From: Crossaster papposus
Lineage: Eukaryota > Echinodermata > Asteroidea > Velatida > Solasteridae
Reading direction: 5' to 3'
Length of the DNA stretch: 64,000 nt
Assembly: GCA_037893245.1 (NCBI GenBank)
Contig: JBAIAA010000452.1
Coordinates: forward strand, 186,001 to 250,000
The notes below the pieces were generated by a model. It did no database searches, was not told the origin of the DNA, and saw only the letters and a program-made list of their open reading frames with translations. Positions 12,701 through 24,901 of this stretch are shown here, piece after piece. Made by a program: the position numbers and the translations under genes. Each line of letters begins with the position of its first letter. Within the stretch, counting starts at the first letter, position 1.

Positions 12701-15700
12701 TGGCAAAATTAGCAATTTGACCCGTGGCATGCTTTGTTAGTATTTTATTTCGATTTTCTGAAAATTTTAACGTTAACACACGCGTTTCAAATTCGCCATA
12801 GGTTTGTGCACACAATCCCCGCCCACAAATAAGGGCATGAAGGAAAGCATGCGCCGGGAAGGGGCTGGGTGTTAGGAGATAGAGGGGGGGCCTCCAGGAA
12901 TGGCAAAATTTGCAATTTGACCCGGGGCATGCTTTGTTATTATTTTATTTCGATTTTCTGAAAATGTTAACGTTAACACACGCGTTTCAAATTCGCCATA
13001 GGTTTGTGCACACAATCCCCGCCCACAAATAAGGGCATGAAGGAAAGCATGCCCCGGGAAGGGGCTGGGTGTTAAGAGATAGAGGGGGGCCTCCAGGAAT
13101 GGCAAAATTAGCAATTTGACCCGGGGCATGCTTTGTTAGTATTTTATTTCGATTTTCTGAAAATGTTAACGTTAACACACGCGTTTCAAATTCGCCATAG
13201 GTTTGTGCACACAATCCCCGCCCACAAATAAGGGCATGAAGGAAAGCATGCCCCGGGAAGGGGCTGGGTGTTAGGAGATAGAGGGGGGCCTCCAGGAATG
13301 GCAAAATTAGCAATTTGACCCGGGGCATGCTTTGTTAGTATTTTATTTCGATCTTCTGAAAATGTTAACGTTAACACACGCGTTTCAAATTCGCCATAGG
13401 TTTGTGCACACAACCCCCGCCCACAAATAAGGGCATGAAGGAAAGCATGCCCCGGGAAGGGGCTGGGTGTTAGGAGATAGAGGGGGGCCTCCAGGAATGG
13501 CAAAATTAGCAATTTGACCCGGGGCATGCTTTGTTAGTATTTTATTTCGATTTTCTGAAAATTGTAACGTTAACACAAGCGTTTCAAATTCGCCATAGGT
13601 TTGTGCACACAATCCCCGCCCACAAATAAGGGCATGAAGGAAAGCATGCCCCGGGAAGGGGCTGGGTGTTAGGAGATAGAGGGGGGCCTCCAGGAATGGC
13701 AAAATTAGCAATTTGACCCGGGGCATGCTTTGTTAGTATTTTATTTCGATTTTCTGAAAATGTTAACGTTAACACACGCGTTTCAAATTCGCCATATGTT
13801 TGTACACACAATCCCCGCCCACAAATAAAGGCATGAAGGAAAGCATGCCCCGGGAAGGGGCTGGGTGTTAGGAGATAGAGGGGGGCCTCCAGGAATGGCA
13901 AAATTAGCAATTTGACCCGGGGCATGCTTTGTTAGTATTTTATTTCGATTTTCTGAAAATTTTAACGTTAACACACGCGTTTCAAATTCGCCATAGGTTT
14001 GTGCACACAATCCCCGCCCACAAATAAGGGCATGAAGGAAAGCATGCCCCGGGAAGGGGCTGGGTGTTAGGAGATAGAGGGGGGCCTCCAGGAATGGCAA
14101 AATTAGCAATTTGACCCCGGGCATGCTTTGTTAGTATTTTATTTCGATTTTCTGAAAATGTTAACGTTAACACACGCGTTTCAAATTCGCCATAGGTTTG
14201 TGCACACAATCCCCGCCCACAAATAAGGGCATGAAGGAAAGCATGCCCCGGGAAGGGGCTGGGTGTTAGGAGATAGAGGGGGGCCTCCAGGAATGGCAAA
14301 ATTAGCAATTTGACCCGGGGCATGCTTTGTTAGTATTTTATTTCGATTTTCTGAAAATTGTAACGTTAACACACGCGTTTCAAATTCGCCATAGGTTTGT
14401 GCACACAATCCCCGCCCACAAATAAGGGCATGAAGGAAAGCATGCCCCGGGAAGGGGCTGGGTGTTAGGAGATAGAGGGGGGCCTCCAGGAATGGCAAAA
14501 TTAGCAATTTGACCCGGGGCATGCTTTGTTAGTATTTTATTTCGATTTTCTGAACATTTTAACGTTAACACACGCGTTTCAAATTCGCCATAGGTTTGTG
14601 CACACAATCCCCGCCCACAAATAAGGGAATGAAGGAAAGCATGCCCCGGGAAGGGGCTGGGTGTTAGGAGATAGAGGGGGGCCTCCAGGAATGGCAACAT
14701 TAGCAATTTGACCCGGGGCATGCTTTGTTAGTATTTTATTTCGATTTTCTGAAAATGTTAACGTTAACACACGCGTTTCAAATTCGCCATAGGTTTGTGC
14801 ACACAATCCCCGCCCACAAATAAGGGCATGAAGGAAAGCATGCCCCGGGAAGGGGCTGGGTGTTAGGAGATAGAGGGGGGCCTCCAGGAATGGCAAAATT
14901 AGCAATTTGACCCGTGGCATGCTTTGTTAGTATTTTATTTCGATTTTCTGAAAATTTTAACGTTAACACTCGCGTTTCAAATTCGCCATAGGTTTGTGCA
15001 CACAATCCCCGCCCACAAATAAGGGCATGAAGGAAAGCATGCTCCGGGAAGGGGCTGGGTGTTAGGAGATAGAGGGGGGCCTCCAGGAATGGCAAAATTA
15101 GCAATTTGACCCTGGGCATGCTTTGTTAGTATTTTATTTCGATTTTCTGAAAATTGTAACGTTAACACACGCGTTTCAAATTCGCCATAGGTTTGTGCAC
15201 ACAATCCCCGCCCACAAATAAGGGCATGAAGGAAAGCATGCCCCGGGAAGGGGCTGGGTGTTAGGAGATAGAGGGGGGCCTCCAGGAATGGCAAAATTAG
15301 CAATTTGACCCCGGGCATGCTTTGTTAGTATTTTATTTCGATTTTCTGAAAATGTTAACGTTAACACACGCGTTTCAAATTCGCCATAGGTTTGTGCACA
15401 CAATCCCCGCCCACAAATAAGGGCATGAAGGAAAGCATGCCCCGGGAAGGGGCTGGGTGTTAGGAGATAGAGGGGGGCCTCCAGGAATGGCAAAATTAGC
15501 AATTTGACCCGGGGCATGCTTTGTTAGTATTTTATTTCGATTTTCTGAAAATTGTAACGTTAACACACGCGTTTCAAATTTGCCATAGGTTTGTGCACAC
15601 AATCCCCGCCCACAAATAAGGGCATGAAGGAAAGCATGCCCCGGGAAGGGGCTGGGTGTTAGGAGATAGAGGGGGGCCTCCAGGAATGGCAAAATTAGCA

Positions 15701-17163
15701 ATTTGACCCGGGGCATGCTTTGTTAGTATTTTATTTCGATTTTCTGAAAATGTTAACGTTAACACACGCGTTTCAAATTCGCCATAGGTTAGTGCACACA
15801 ATCCCCGCCCACAAATAAGGGAATGAAGGAAAGCATGCCCCGGGGAGGGGCTGGGTGTTAGGAGATAGAGGGGGGCCTCCAGGAATGGCAAAATTAGCAA
15901 TTTGACCCGGGGCATGCTTTGTTAGTATTTTATTTCGATTTTCTGAAAATGTTAACGTTAACACACGCGTTTCAAATTCGCCATAGGTTTGTGCACACAA
16001 TCCCCGCCCACAAATAAGGGCATGAAGGAAAGCATGCCCCGGGAAGGTGCTGGGTGTTAGGAGATAGAGGGGGGCCTCCAGGAATGGCAAAATTAGCAAT
16101 TTGACCCGGGGCATGCTTTGTTAGTATTTTATTTCGATTTTCTGAAAATGTTAACGTTAACACACGCGTTTCAAATTCGCCATAGGTTTGTGCACACAAT
16201 CCCCGCCCACAAATAAGGGCATGAAGGAAAGCATGCCCCGGGAAGGGGCTGGGTGTTAGGAGATAGAGGGGGGCCTCCAGGAATGGCAAAATTAGCAATT
16301 TAACCCGGGACATGCTTTGTTAGTATTTTATTTCGATTTTCTGAAATTTTAACGTTAACACACGCGTTTCAAATTCGCCATAGGTTTGTGCACACAATCC
16401 CCGCCCACAAATAAGGGCATGAAGAAAAGCATGCCCCGGGAAGGGGCTGGGTGTTAGGAGATAGAGGGGGGCCTCCAGGAATGGCAACATTAGCAATTTG
16501 ACCCGGGGCATGCTTTGTTAGTATTTTATTTCGATTTTCTGAAAATGTTAACGTTAACACTCGCGTTTCAAATTCGCCATAGGTTTGTGCACACAATCCC
16601 CGCCCACAAATAAGGGCATGAAGGAAAGCATGCTCCGGGAAAAGGCTGGGTGTTAGGAGATAGAGGGGGCCTCCAGGAATGGCAAAATTAGCAATTTGAC
16701 CCTGGGCATGCTTTGTTAGTATTTTATTTCGATTTTCTGAAAAATTTAACGTTAACACACGCGTTTCAAATTCGCCATAGGTTTGTGCACACAATCCCCG
16801 CCCACAAATAAGGGCATGAAGGAAAGCATGCCCCGGGAAGGGGCTGGGTGTTAGGAGATAGAGGGGGGCCTCCAGGAATGGCAAAATTAGCAATTTGACC
16901 AGGGGCATGCTTTGTTAGTATTTTATTTCGATTTTCTGAAAAATTTAACGTTAACACACGCGTTTCAAATTCGCCATAGGTTTGTGCACACAATCCCCGC
17001 CCACAAATAAGGGCATGAAGGAAAGCATGCCCCGGGAAGGGGCTGGGTGTTAGGAGATAGAGGGGGGCCTCCAGGAATGGCAAAATTAGCAATTTGACCC
17101 GGGGCATGCTTTGTTAGTATTTTATTTCGATTTTCCGAAAATGTTAACGTTAACACACGCGTT
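9800..17163. repeat. Large higher-order satellite unit, copy 1 (about 37 monomers, 7.36 kb)
   Basis: Diagnostic monomer variants in this block recur in the same order about 7,364-7,365 bp downstream. The series includes TTCCGAAAATG just upstream, GCGCCGGG with TTTGCAATTTG, CATCGGTTTG near 11,009, GAAGAAAAGC near 11,448, AGGAAAGGC near 12,102, GTTAAGAGATAG near 13,072, CATATGTTTGTACAC near 13,795 and GCAACATTAG near 14,696. The exact start is uncertain because several of these monomer types also occur in smaller duplications around 5.2-8.7 kb. Confidence 0.85.
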
Positions 17164-20100
17164 TCAAATTCGCCATAGGTTTGTGCACACAATCCCCGCC
17201 CACAAATAAGGGCATGAAGGAAAGCATGCCCCGGGAAGGGGCTGGGTGTTAGGAGATAGAGGGGGGCCTCCAGGAATGGCAAAATTAGCAATTTGACCCG
17301 TGGCATGCTTTGTTAGTATTTTATTTCGATTTTCTGAAAATTTTAACGTTAACACACGCGTTTCAAATTCGCCATAGGTTTGTGCACACAATCCCCGCCC
17401 ACAAATAAGGGCATGAAGGAAAGCATGCGCCGGGAAGGGGCTGGGTGTTAGGAGATAGAGGGGGGGCCTCCAGGAATGGCAAAATTTGCAATTTGACCCG
17501 GGGCATGCTTTGTTATTATTTTATTTCGATTTTCTGAAAATGTTAACGTTAACACACGCGTTTCAAATTCGCCATAGGTTTGTGCACACAATCCCCGCCC
17601 ACAAATAAGGGAATGAAGGAAAGCATGCCCCGGGAAGGGGCTGGGTGTTAGGAGATAGAGGGGGGCCTCCAGGAATGGCAAAATTAGCAATTTGACCCGT
17701 GGCATGCTTTGTTAGTATTTTATTTCGATTTTCTGAAAATTTTAACGTTAACACACGCGTTTCAAATTCGCCATAGGTTTGTGCACACAATCCCCGCCCA
17801 CAAATAAGGGCATGAAGGAAAGCATGCGCCGGGAAGGGGCTGGGTGTTAGGAGATAGAGGGGGGGGCCTCCAGGAATGGCAAAATTTGCAATTTGACCCG
17901 GGGCATGCTTTGTTATTATTTTATTTCGATTTTCTGAAAATGTTAACGTTAACACACGCGTTTCAAATTCGCCATAGGTTTGTGCACACAATCCCCGCCC
18001 ACAAATAAGGGAATGAAGGAAAGCATGCCCCGGGAAGGGGCTGGGTGTTAGGAGATAGAGGGGGGCCTCCAGGAATGGCAAAATTAGCAATTTGACCCGG
18101 GGCATGCTTTGTTAGTATTTTATTTCGATTTTCTGAAAATGTTAACGTTAACACACGCGTTTCAAATTCGCCATAGGTTTGTGCACACAATCCCCGCCCA
18201 CAAATAAGGGCATGAAGGAAAGCATGCCCCGGGAAGGGGCTGGGTGTTAGGAGATAGAGGGGGGCCTCCAGGAATGGCAAAATTAGCAATTTGACCCGGG
18301 GCATGCTTTGTTAGTATTTTATTTCGATTTTCTGAAAATTGTAACGTTAACACACGCGTTTCAAATTCGCCATCGGTTTGTGCACACAATCCCCGCCCAC
18401 AAATAAGGGCATGAAGGAAAGCATGCCCCGGGAAGGGGCTAGGTGTTAGGAGATAGAGGGGGGCCTCCAGGAATGGCAAAATTAGCAATTTGACCCGGGG
18501 CATGCTTTGTTAGTATTTTATTTCGATTTTCTGAAAATGTTAACGTTAACACACGCGTTTCAAATTCGCCATAGGTTTGTGCACACAATCCCCGCCCACA
18601 AATAAGGGCATGAAGGAAAGCATGCCCCGGGAAGGGGCTGGGTGTTAGGAGATAGAGGGGGGCCTCCAGGAATGGCAAAATTAGCAATTTGACCCGTGGC
18701 ATGCTTTGTTAGTATTTTATTTCGATTTTCTGAAAATTTTAACGTTAACACACGCGTTTCAAATTCGCCATAGGTTTGTGCACACAATCCCCGCCCACAA
18801 ATAAGGGCATGAAGAAAAGCATGCCCCGGGAAGGGGCTGGGTGTTAGGAGATAGAGGGGGGCCTCCAGGAATGGCAAAATTAGCAATTTGACCCGGGGCA
18901 TGCTTTGTTAGTATTTTATTTCGATTTTCTGAAAATTTTAACGTTAACACTCGCGTTTCAAATTCGCCATAGGTTTGTGCACACAATCCCCGCCCACAAA
19001 TAAGGGCATGAAGGAAAGCATGCTCCGGGAAGGGGCTGGGTGTTAGGAGATAGAGGGGGGCCTCCAGGAATGGCAAAATTAGCAATTTGACCCTGTGCAT
19101 GCTTTGTTAGTATTTTATTTCGATTTTCTGAAAATTGTAACGTTAACACACGCGTTTCAAATTCGCCATAGGTTTGTGCACACAATCCCCGCCCACAAAT
19201 AAGGGCATGAAGGAAAGCATGCCCCGGGAAGGGGCTGGGTGTTAGGAGATAGAGGGGGGCCTCCAGGAATGGCAAAATTAGCAATTTGACCCCGGGCATG
19301 CTTTGTTAGTATTTTATTTCGATTTTCTGAAAATGTTAACGTTAACACACGCGTTTCAAATTCGCCATAGGTTTGTGCACACAATCCCCGCCCACAAATA
19401 AGGGCATGAAGGAAAGCATGCCCCGGGAAGGGGCTGGGTGTTAGGAGATAGAGGGGGGCCTCCAGGAAAGGCAAAATTAGCAATTTGACCCGGGGCATGC
19501 TTTGTTAGTATTTTATTTCGATTTTCTGAAAATGTTAACGTTAACACACGCGTTTCAAATTCGCCATAGGTTTGTGCACACAATCCCCGCCCACAAATAA
19601 GGGCATGAAGGAAAGCATGCCCCGGGAAGGGGCTGGGTGTTAGGAGATAGAGGGGGGCCTCCAGGAATGGCAAAATTAGCAATTTGACCCGGGGCATGCT
19701 TTGTTAGTATTTTATTTCGATTTTCTGAAAATTGTAACGTTAACACACGCGTTTCAAATTCGCCATAGGTTTGTGCACACAATCCCCGCCCACAAATAAG
19801 GGCATGAAGGAAAGCATGCCCCGGGAAGGGGCTGGGTGTTAGGAGATAGAGGGGGGCCTCCAGGAATGGCAAAATTAGCAATTTGACCCGGGGCATGCTT
19901 TGTTAGTATTTTATTTCGATTTTCTGAAAATGTTAACGTTAACACACGCGTTTCAAATTCGCCATAGGTTTGTGCACACAATCCCCGCCCACAAATAAGG
20001 GCATGAAGGAAAGCATGCCCCGGGAAGGGGCTGGGTGTTAGGAGATAGAGGGGGGCCTCCAGGAATGGCAAAATTAGCAATTTGACCCGTGGCATGCTTT

Positions 20101-23100
20101 GTTAGTATTTTATTTCGATTTTCTGAAAATTTTAACGTTAACACACGCGTTTCAAATTCGCCATAGGTTTGTGCACACAATCCCCGCCCACAAATAAGGG
20201 CATGAAGGAAAGCATGCGCCGGGAAGGGGCTGGGTGTTAGGAAATAGAGGGGGGGCCTCCAGGAATGGCAAAATTTGCAATTTGACCCGGGGCATGCTTT
20301 GTTATTATTTTATTTCGATTTTCTGAAAATGTTAACGTTAACACACGCGTTTCAAATTCGCCATAGGTTTGTGCACACAATCCCCGCCCACAAATAAGGG
20401 CATGAAGGAAAGCATGCCCCGGGAAGGGGCTGGGTGTTAAGAGATAGAGGGGGGCCTCCAGGAATGGCAAAATTAGCAATTTGACCCGGGGCATGCTTTG
20501 TTAGTATTTTATTTCGATTTTCTGAAAATGTTAACGTTAACACACGCGTTTCAAATTCGCCATAGGTTTGTGCACACAATCCCCGCCCACAAATAAGGGC
20601 ATGAAGGAAAGCATGCCCCGGGAAGGGGCTGGGTGTTAGGAGATAGAGGGGGGCCTCCAGGAATGGCAAAATTAGCAATTTGACCCGGGGCATGCTTTGT
20701 TAGTATTTTATTTCGATCTTCTGAAAATGTTAACGTTAACACACGCGTTTCAAATTCGCCATAGGTTTGTGCACACAACCCCCGCCCACAAATAAGGGCA
20801 TGAAGGAAAGCATGCCCCGGGAAGGGGCTGGGTGTTAGGAGATAGAGGGGGGCCTCCAGGAATGGCAAAATTAGCAATTTGACCCGGGGCATGCTTTGTT
20901 AGTATTTTATTTCGATTTTCTGAAAATTGTAACGTTAACACACGCGTTTCAAATTCGCCATAGGTTTGTGCACACAATCCCCGCCCACAAATAAGGGCAT
21001 GAAGGAAAGCATGCCCCGGGAAGGGGCTGGGTGTTAGGAGATAGAGGGGGGCCTCCAGGAATGGCAAAATTAGCAATTTGACCCGGGGCATGCTTTGTTA
21101 GTATTTTATTTCGATTTTCTGAAAATGTTAACGTTAACACACGCGTTTCAAATTCGCCATATGTTTGTACACACAATCCCCGCCCACAAATAAAGGCATG
21201 AAGGAAAGCATGCCCCGGGAAGGGGCTGGGTGTTAGGAGATAGAGGGGGGCCTCCAGGAATGGCAAAATTAGCAATTTGACCCGGGGCATGCTTTGTTAG
21301 TATTTTATTTCGATTTTCTGAAAATTTTAACGTTAACACACGCGTTTCAAATTCGCCATAGGTTTGTGCACACAATCCCCGCCCACAAATAAGGGCATGA
21401 AGGAAAGCATGCCCCGGGAAGGGGCTGGGTGTTAGGAGATAGAGGGGGGCCTCCAGGAATGGCAAAATTAGCAATTTGACCCCGGGCATGCTTTGTTAGT
21501 ATTTTATTTCGATTTTCTGAAAATGTTAACGTTAACACACGCGTTTCAAATTCGCCATAGGTTTGTGCACACAATCCCCGCCCACAAATAAGGGCATGAA
21601 GGAAAGCATGCCCCGGGAAGGGGCTGGGTGTTAGGAGATAGAGGGGGGCCTCCAGGAATGGCAAAATTAGCAATTTGACCCGGGGCATGCTTTGTTAGTA
21701 TTTTATTTCGATTTTCTGAAAATTGTAACGTTAACACACGCGTTTCAAATTCGCCATAGGTTTGTGCACACAATCCCCGCCCACAAATAAGGGCATGAAG
21801 GAAAGCATGCCCCGGGAAGGGGCTGGGTGTTAGGAGATAGAGGGGGGCCTCCAGGAATGGCAAAATTAGCAATTTGACCCGGGGCATGCTTTGTTAGTAT
21901 TTTATTTCGATTTTCTGAACATTTTAACGTTAACACACGCGTTTCAAATTCGCCATAGGTTTGTGCACACAATCCCCGCCCACAAATAAGGGAATGAAGG
22001 AAAGCATGCCCCGGGAAGGGGCTGGGTGTTAGGAGATAGAGGGGGGCCTCCAGGAATGGCAACATTAGCAATTTGACCCGGGGCATGCTTTGTTAGTATT
22101 TTATTTCGATTTTCTGAAAATGTTAACGTTAACACACGCGTTTCAAATTCGCCATAGGTTTGTGCACACAATCCCCGCCCACAAATAAGGGCATGAAGGA
22201 AAGCATGCCCCGGGAAGGGGCTGGGTGTTAGGAGATAGAGGGGGGCCTCCAGGAATGGCAAAATTAGCAATTTGACCCGTGGCATGCTTTGTTAGTATTT
22301 TATTTCGATTTTCTGAAAATTTTAACGTTAACACTCGCGTTTCAAATTCGCCATAGGTTTGTGCACACAATCCCCGCCCACAAATAAGGGCATGAAGGAA
22401 AGCATGCTCCGGGAAGGGGCTGGGTGTTAGGAGATAGAGGGGGGCCTCCAGGAATGGCAAAATTAGCAATTTGACCCTGGGCATGCTTTGTTAGTATTTT
22501 ATTTCGATTTTCTGAAAATTGTAACGTTAACACACGCGTTTCAAATTCGCCATAGGTTTGTGCACACAATCCCCGCCCACAAATAAGGGCATGAAGGAAA
22601 GCATGCCCCGGGAAGGGGCTGGGTGTTAGGAGATAGAGGGGGGCCTCCAGGAATGGCAAAATTAGCAATTTGACCCCGGGCATGCTTTGTTAGTATTTTA
22701 TTTCGATTTTCTGAAAATGTTAACGTTAACACACGCGTTTCAAATTCGCCATAGGTTTGTGCACACAATCCCCGCCCACAAATAAGGGCATGAAGGAAAG
22801 CATGCCCCGGGAAGGGGCTGGGTGTTAGGAGATAGAGGGGGGCCTCCAGGAATGGCAAAATTAGCAATTTGACCCGGGGCATGCTTTGTTAGTATTTTAT
22901 TTCGATTTTCTGAAAATTGTAACGTTAACACACGCGTTTCAAATTTGCCATAGGTTTGTGCACACAATCCCCGCCCACAAATAAGGGCATGAAGGAAAGC
23001 ATGCCCCGGGAAGGGGCTGGGTGTTAGGAGATAGAGGGGGGCCTCCAGGAATGGCAAAATTAGCAATTTGACCCGGGGCGTGCTTTGTTAGTATTTTATT

Positions 23101-24130
23101 TCGATTTTCTGAAAATGTTAACGTTAACACACGCGTTTCAAATTCGCCATAGGTTTGTGCACACAATCCCCGCCCACAAATAAGGGCATGAAGGAAAGCA
23201 TGCCCCGGGAAGGGGCTGGGTGTTAGGAGATAGAGGGGGGCCTCCAGGAATGGCAAAATTAGCAATTTAACCCGGGACATGCTTTGTTAGTATTTTATTT
23301 CGATTTTCTGAAATTTTAACGTTAACACACGCGTTTCAAATTCGCCATAGGTTTGTGCACACAATCCCCGCCCACAAATAAGGGCATGAAGAAAAGCATG
23401 CCCCGGGAAGGGGCTGGGTGTTAGGAGATAGAGGGGGGCCTCCAGGAATGGCAACATTAGCAATTTGACCCGGGGCATGCTTTGTTAGTATTTTATTTCG
23501 ATTTTCTGAAAATGTTAACGTTAACACTCGCGTTTCAAATTCGCCATAGGTTTGTGCACACAATCCCCGCCCACAAATAAGGGCATGAAGGAAAGCATGC
23601 TCCGGGAAAAGGCTGGGTGTTAGGAGATAGAGGGGGCCTCCAGGAATGGCAAAATTAGCAATTTGACCCTGGGCATGCTTTGTTAGTATTTTATTTCGAT
23701 TTTCTGAAAAATTTAACGTTAACACACGCGTTTCAAATTCGCCATAGGTTTGTGCACACAATCCCCGCCCACAAATAAGGGCATGAAGGAAAGCATGCCC
23801 CGGGAAGGGGCTGGGTGTTAGGAGATAGAGGGGGGCCTCCAGGAATGGCAAAATTAGCAATTTGACCAGGGGCATGCTTTGTTAGTATTTTATTTCGATT
23901 TTCTGAAAAATTTAACGTTAACACACGCGTTTCAAATTCGCCATAGGTTTGTGCACACAATCCCCGCCCACAAATAAGGGCATGAAGGAAAGCATGCCCC
24001 GGGAAGGGGCTGGGTGTTAGGAGATAGAGGGGGGCCTCCAGGAATGGCAAAATTAGCAATTTGACCCGGGGCATGCTTTGTTAGTATTTTATTTCGATCT
24101 TCTGAAAATTTTAACGTTAACACACGCGTT
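17164..24130. repeat. Large higher-order satellite unit, copy 2 (about 35 monomers)
   Basis: Copy 2 repeats the variant order of the preceding block. The offset falls from 7,365 to 6,967 bp between the monomers near 22.9 and 23.3 kb, so two monomers (398 bp) present in copy 1 near 15.6-16.0 kb are missing here, or were gained there. Identity is high. Differences I could read directly include GAACATTTTA at 10,371 against GAAAATTTTA near 17,736, ACACAAGCG near 13,575 against ACACACGCG near 20,940, and GGAGATAGAGG near 12,876 against GGAAATAGAGG near 20,241. Confidence 0.85.
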
Positions 24131-24840
24131 TCAAATTCGCCATAGGTTTGTGCACACAATCCCCGGCCACAAATAAGGGCATGAAGGAAAGCATGCCCCG
24201 GGAAGGGGCTGGGTGTTAGGAGATAGAGGGGGGCCTCCAGGAATGGCAACATTAGCAATTTGACCCGGGGCATGCTTTGTTAGTATTTTATTTCGATTTT
24301 CTGAAAATTGTAACGTTAACACACGCGTTTCAAATTCGCCATAGGTTTGTGCACACAATCCCCGCCCACAAATAAGGGCATGAAGGAAAGCATGCCTCGG
24401 GAAGGGGCTGGGTGTTAGGAGATAGAGGGGGGCCTCCAGGAAATGCAAAATTAGCAATTTGACCCGGGGCATGCTTTGTTAGTATTTTATTTCGATTTTC
24501 TGAAAATTTTAACGTTAACACACGCGTTTCAAATTCGCCATAGGTTTGTGCACACAATCCCCGCCCACAAATAAGGGCATAAAGAAAAGCATGCCCCGGG
24601 AAGGGGCTGGGTGTTAGGAGATAGAGGGGGGCCTCCAGGAATGGCAAAATTAGCAATTTGACCCGGGGCATGCTTTGTTAGTATTTTATTTCGATTTTCT
24701 GAAAATTTTAACGTTAACACTCGCGTTTCAAATTCGCCATAGGTTTGTGCACACAATCCCCGCCCACAAATAAGGGCATGAAGGAAAGCATGCTGCGGGA
24801 AGGGGCTGGGTGTTAGGAGATAGAGGGGGGCCTCCAGGAA

Positions 24841-24884
24841 TGGCAAAATTAGCAATTTTGCCATTTTGCCATTTAGCAATTTGA
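24841..24884. repeat. 24-bp local inverted or duplicated insertion in a satellite monomer
   Basis: The usual GGCAAAATTAGCAATTTGACC is expanded here by about 24 bp that include two copies of ATTTTGCCA and a second TTTAGCAATTT. ATTTTGCCA is the reverse complement of the adjacent TGGCAAAAT, so the extra bases look copied from the neighbouring sequence, partly in inverted orientation. The paralogous monomer near 32,940 lacks them. The site lies about 20 bp upstream of the LINE junction. Confidence 0.75.
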
Positions 24885-24901
24885 CCCTGGGCATGCTTTG
24901 G

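Larger units (their letters stand above)
1..24900. repeat. 199-bp satellite, block A (about 125 monomers)
   Basis: Head-to-tail monomers recur every 199 bp with no spacer. Taking TTTTATTTCG as the start, units begin at 1, 200, 399 and so on. Copies differ by scattered substitutions and rare 1-2 bp indels, for example a lost C near 6,249, a longer G-run near 1,739 and a missing A near 16,345. Short frames of 75-180 codons open on the - strand in each monomer, but 199 is not a multiple of 3 and the frame shifts at every copy, so they are not genes. The block ends at 24,900, where a LINE is inserted. A monomer near nucleosome-repeat length is common in centromeric and pericentromeric satellites; a centromeric role is inference only. 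Confidence 0.98.
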
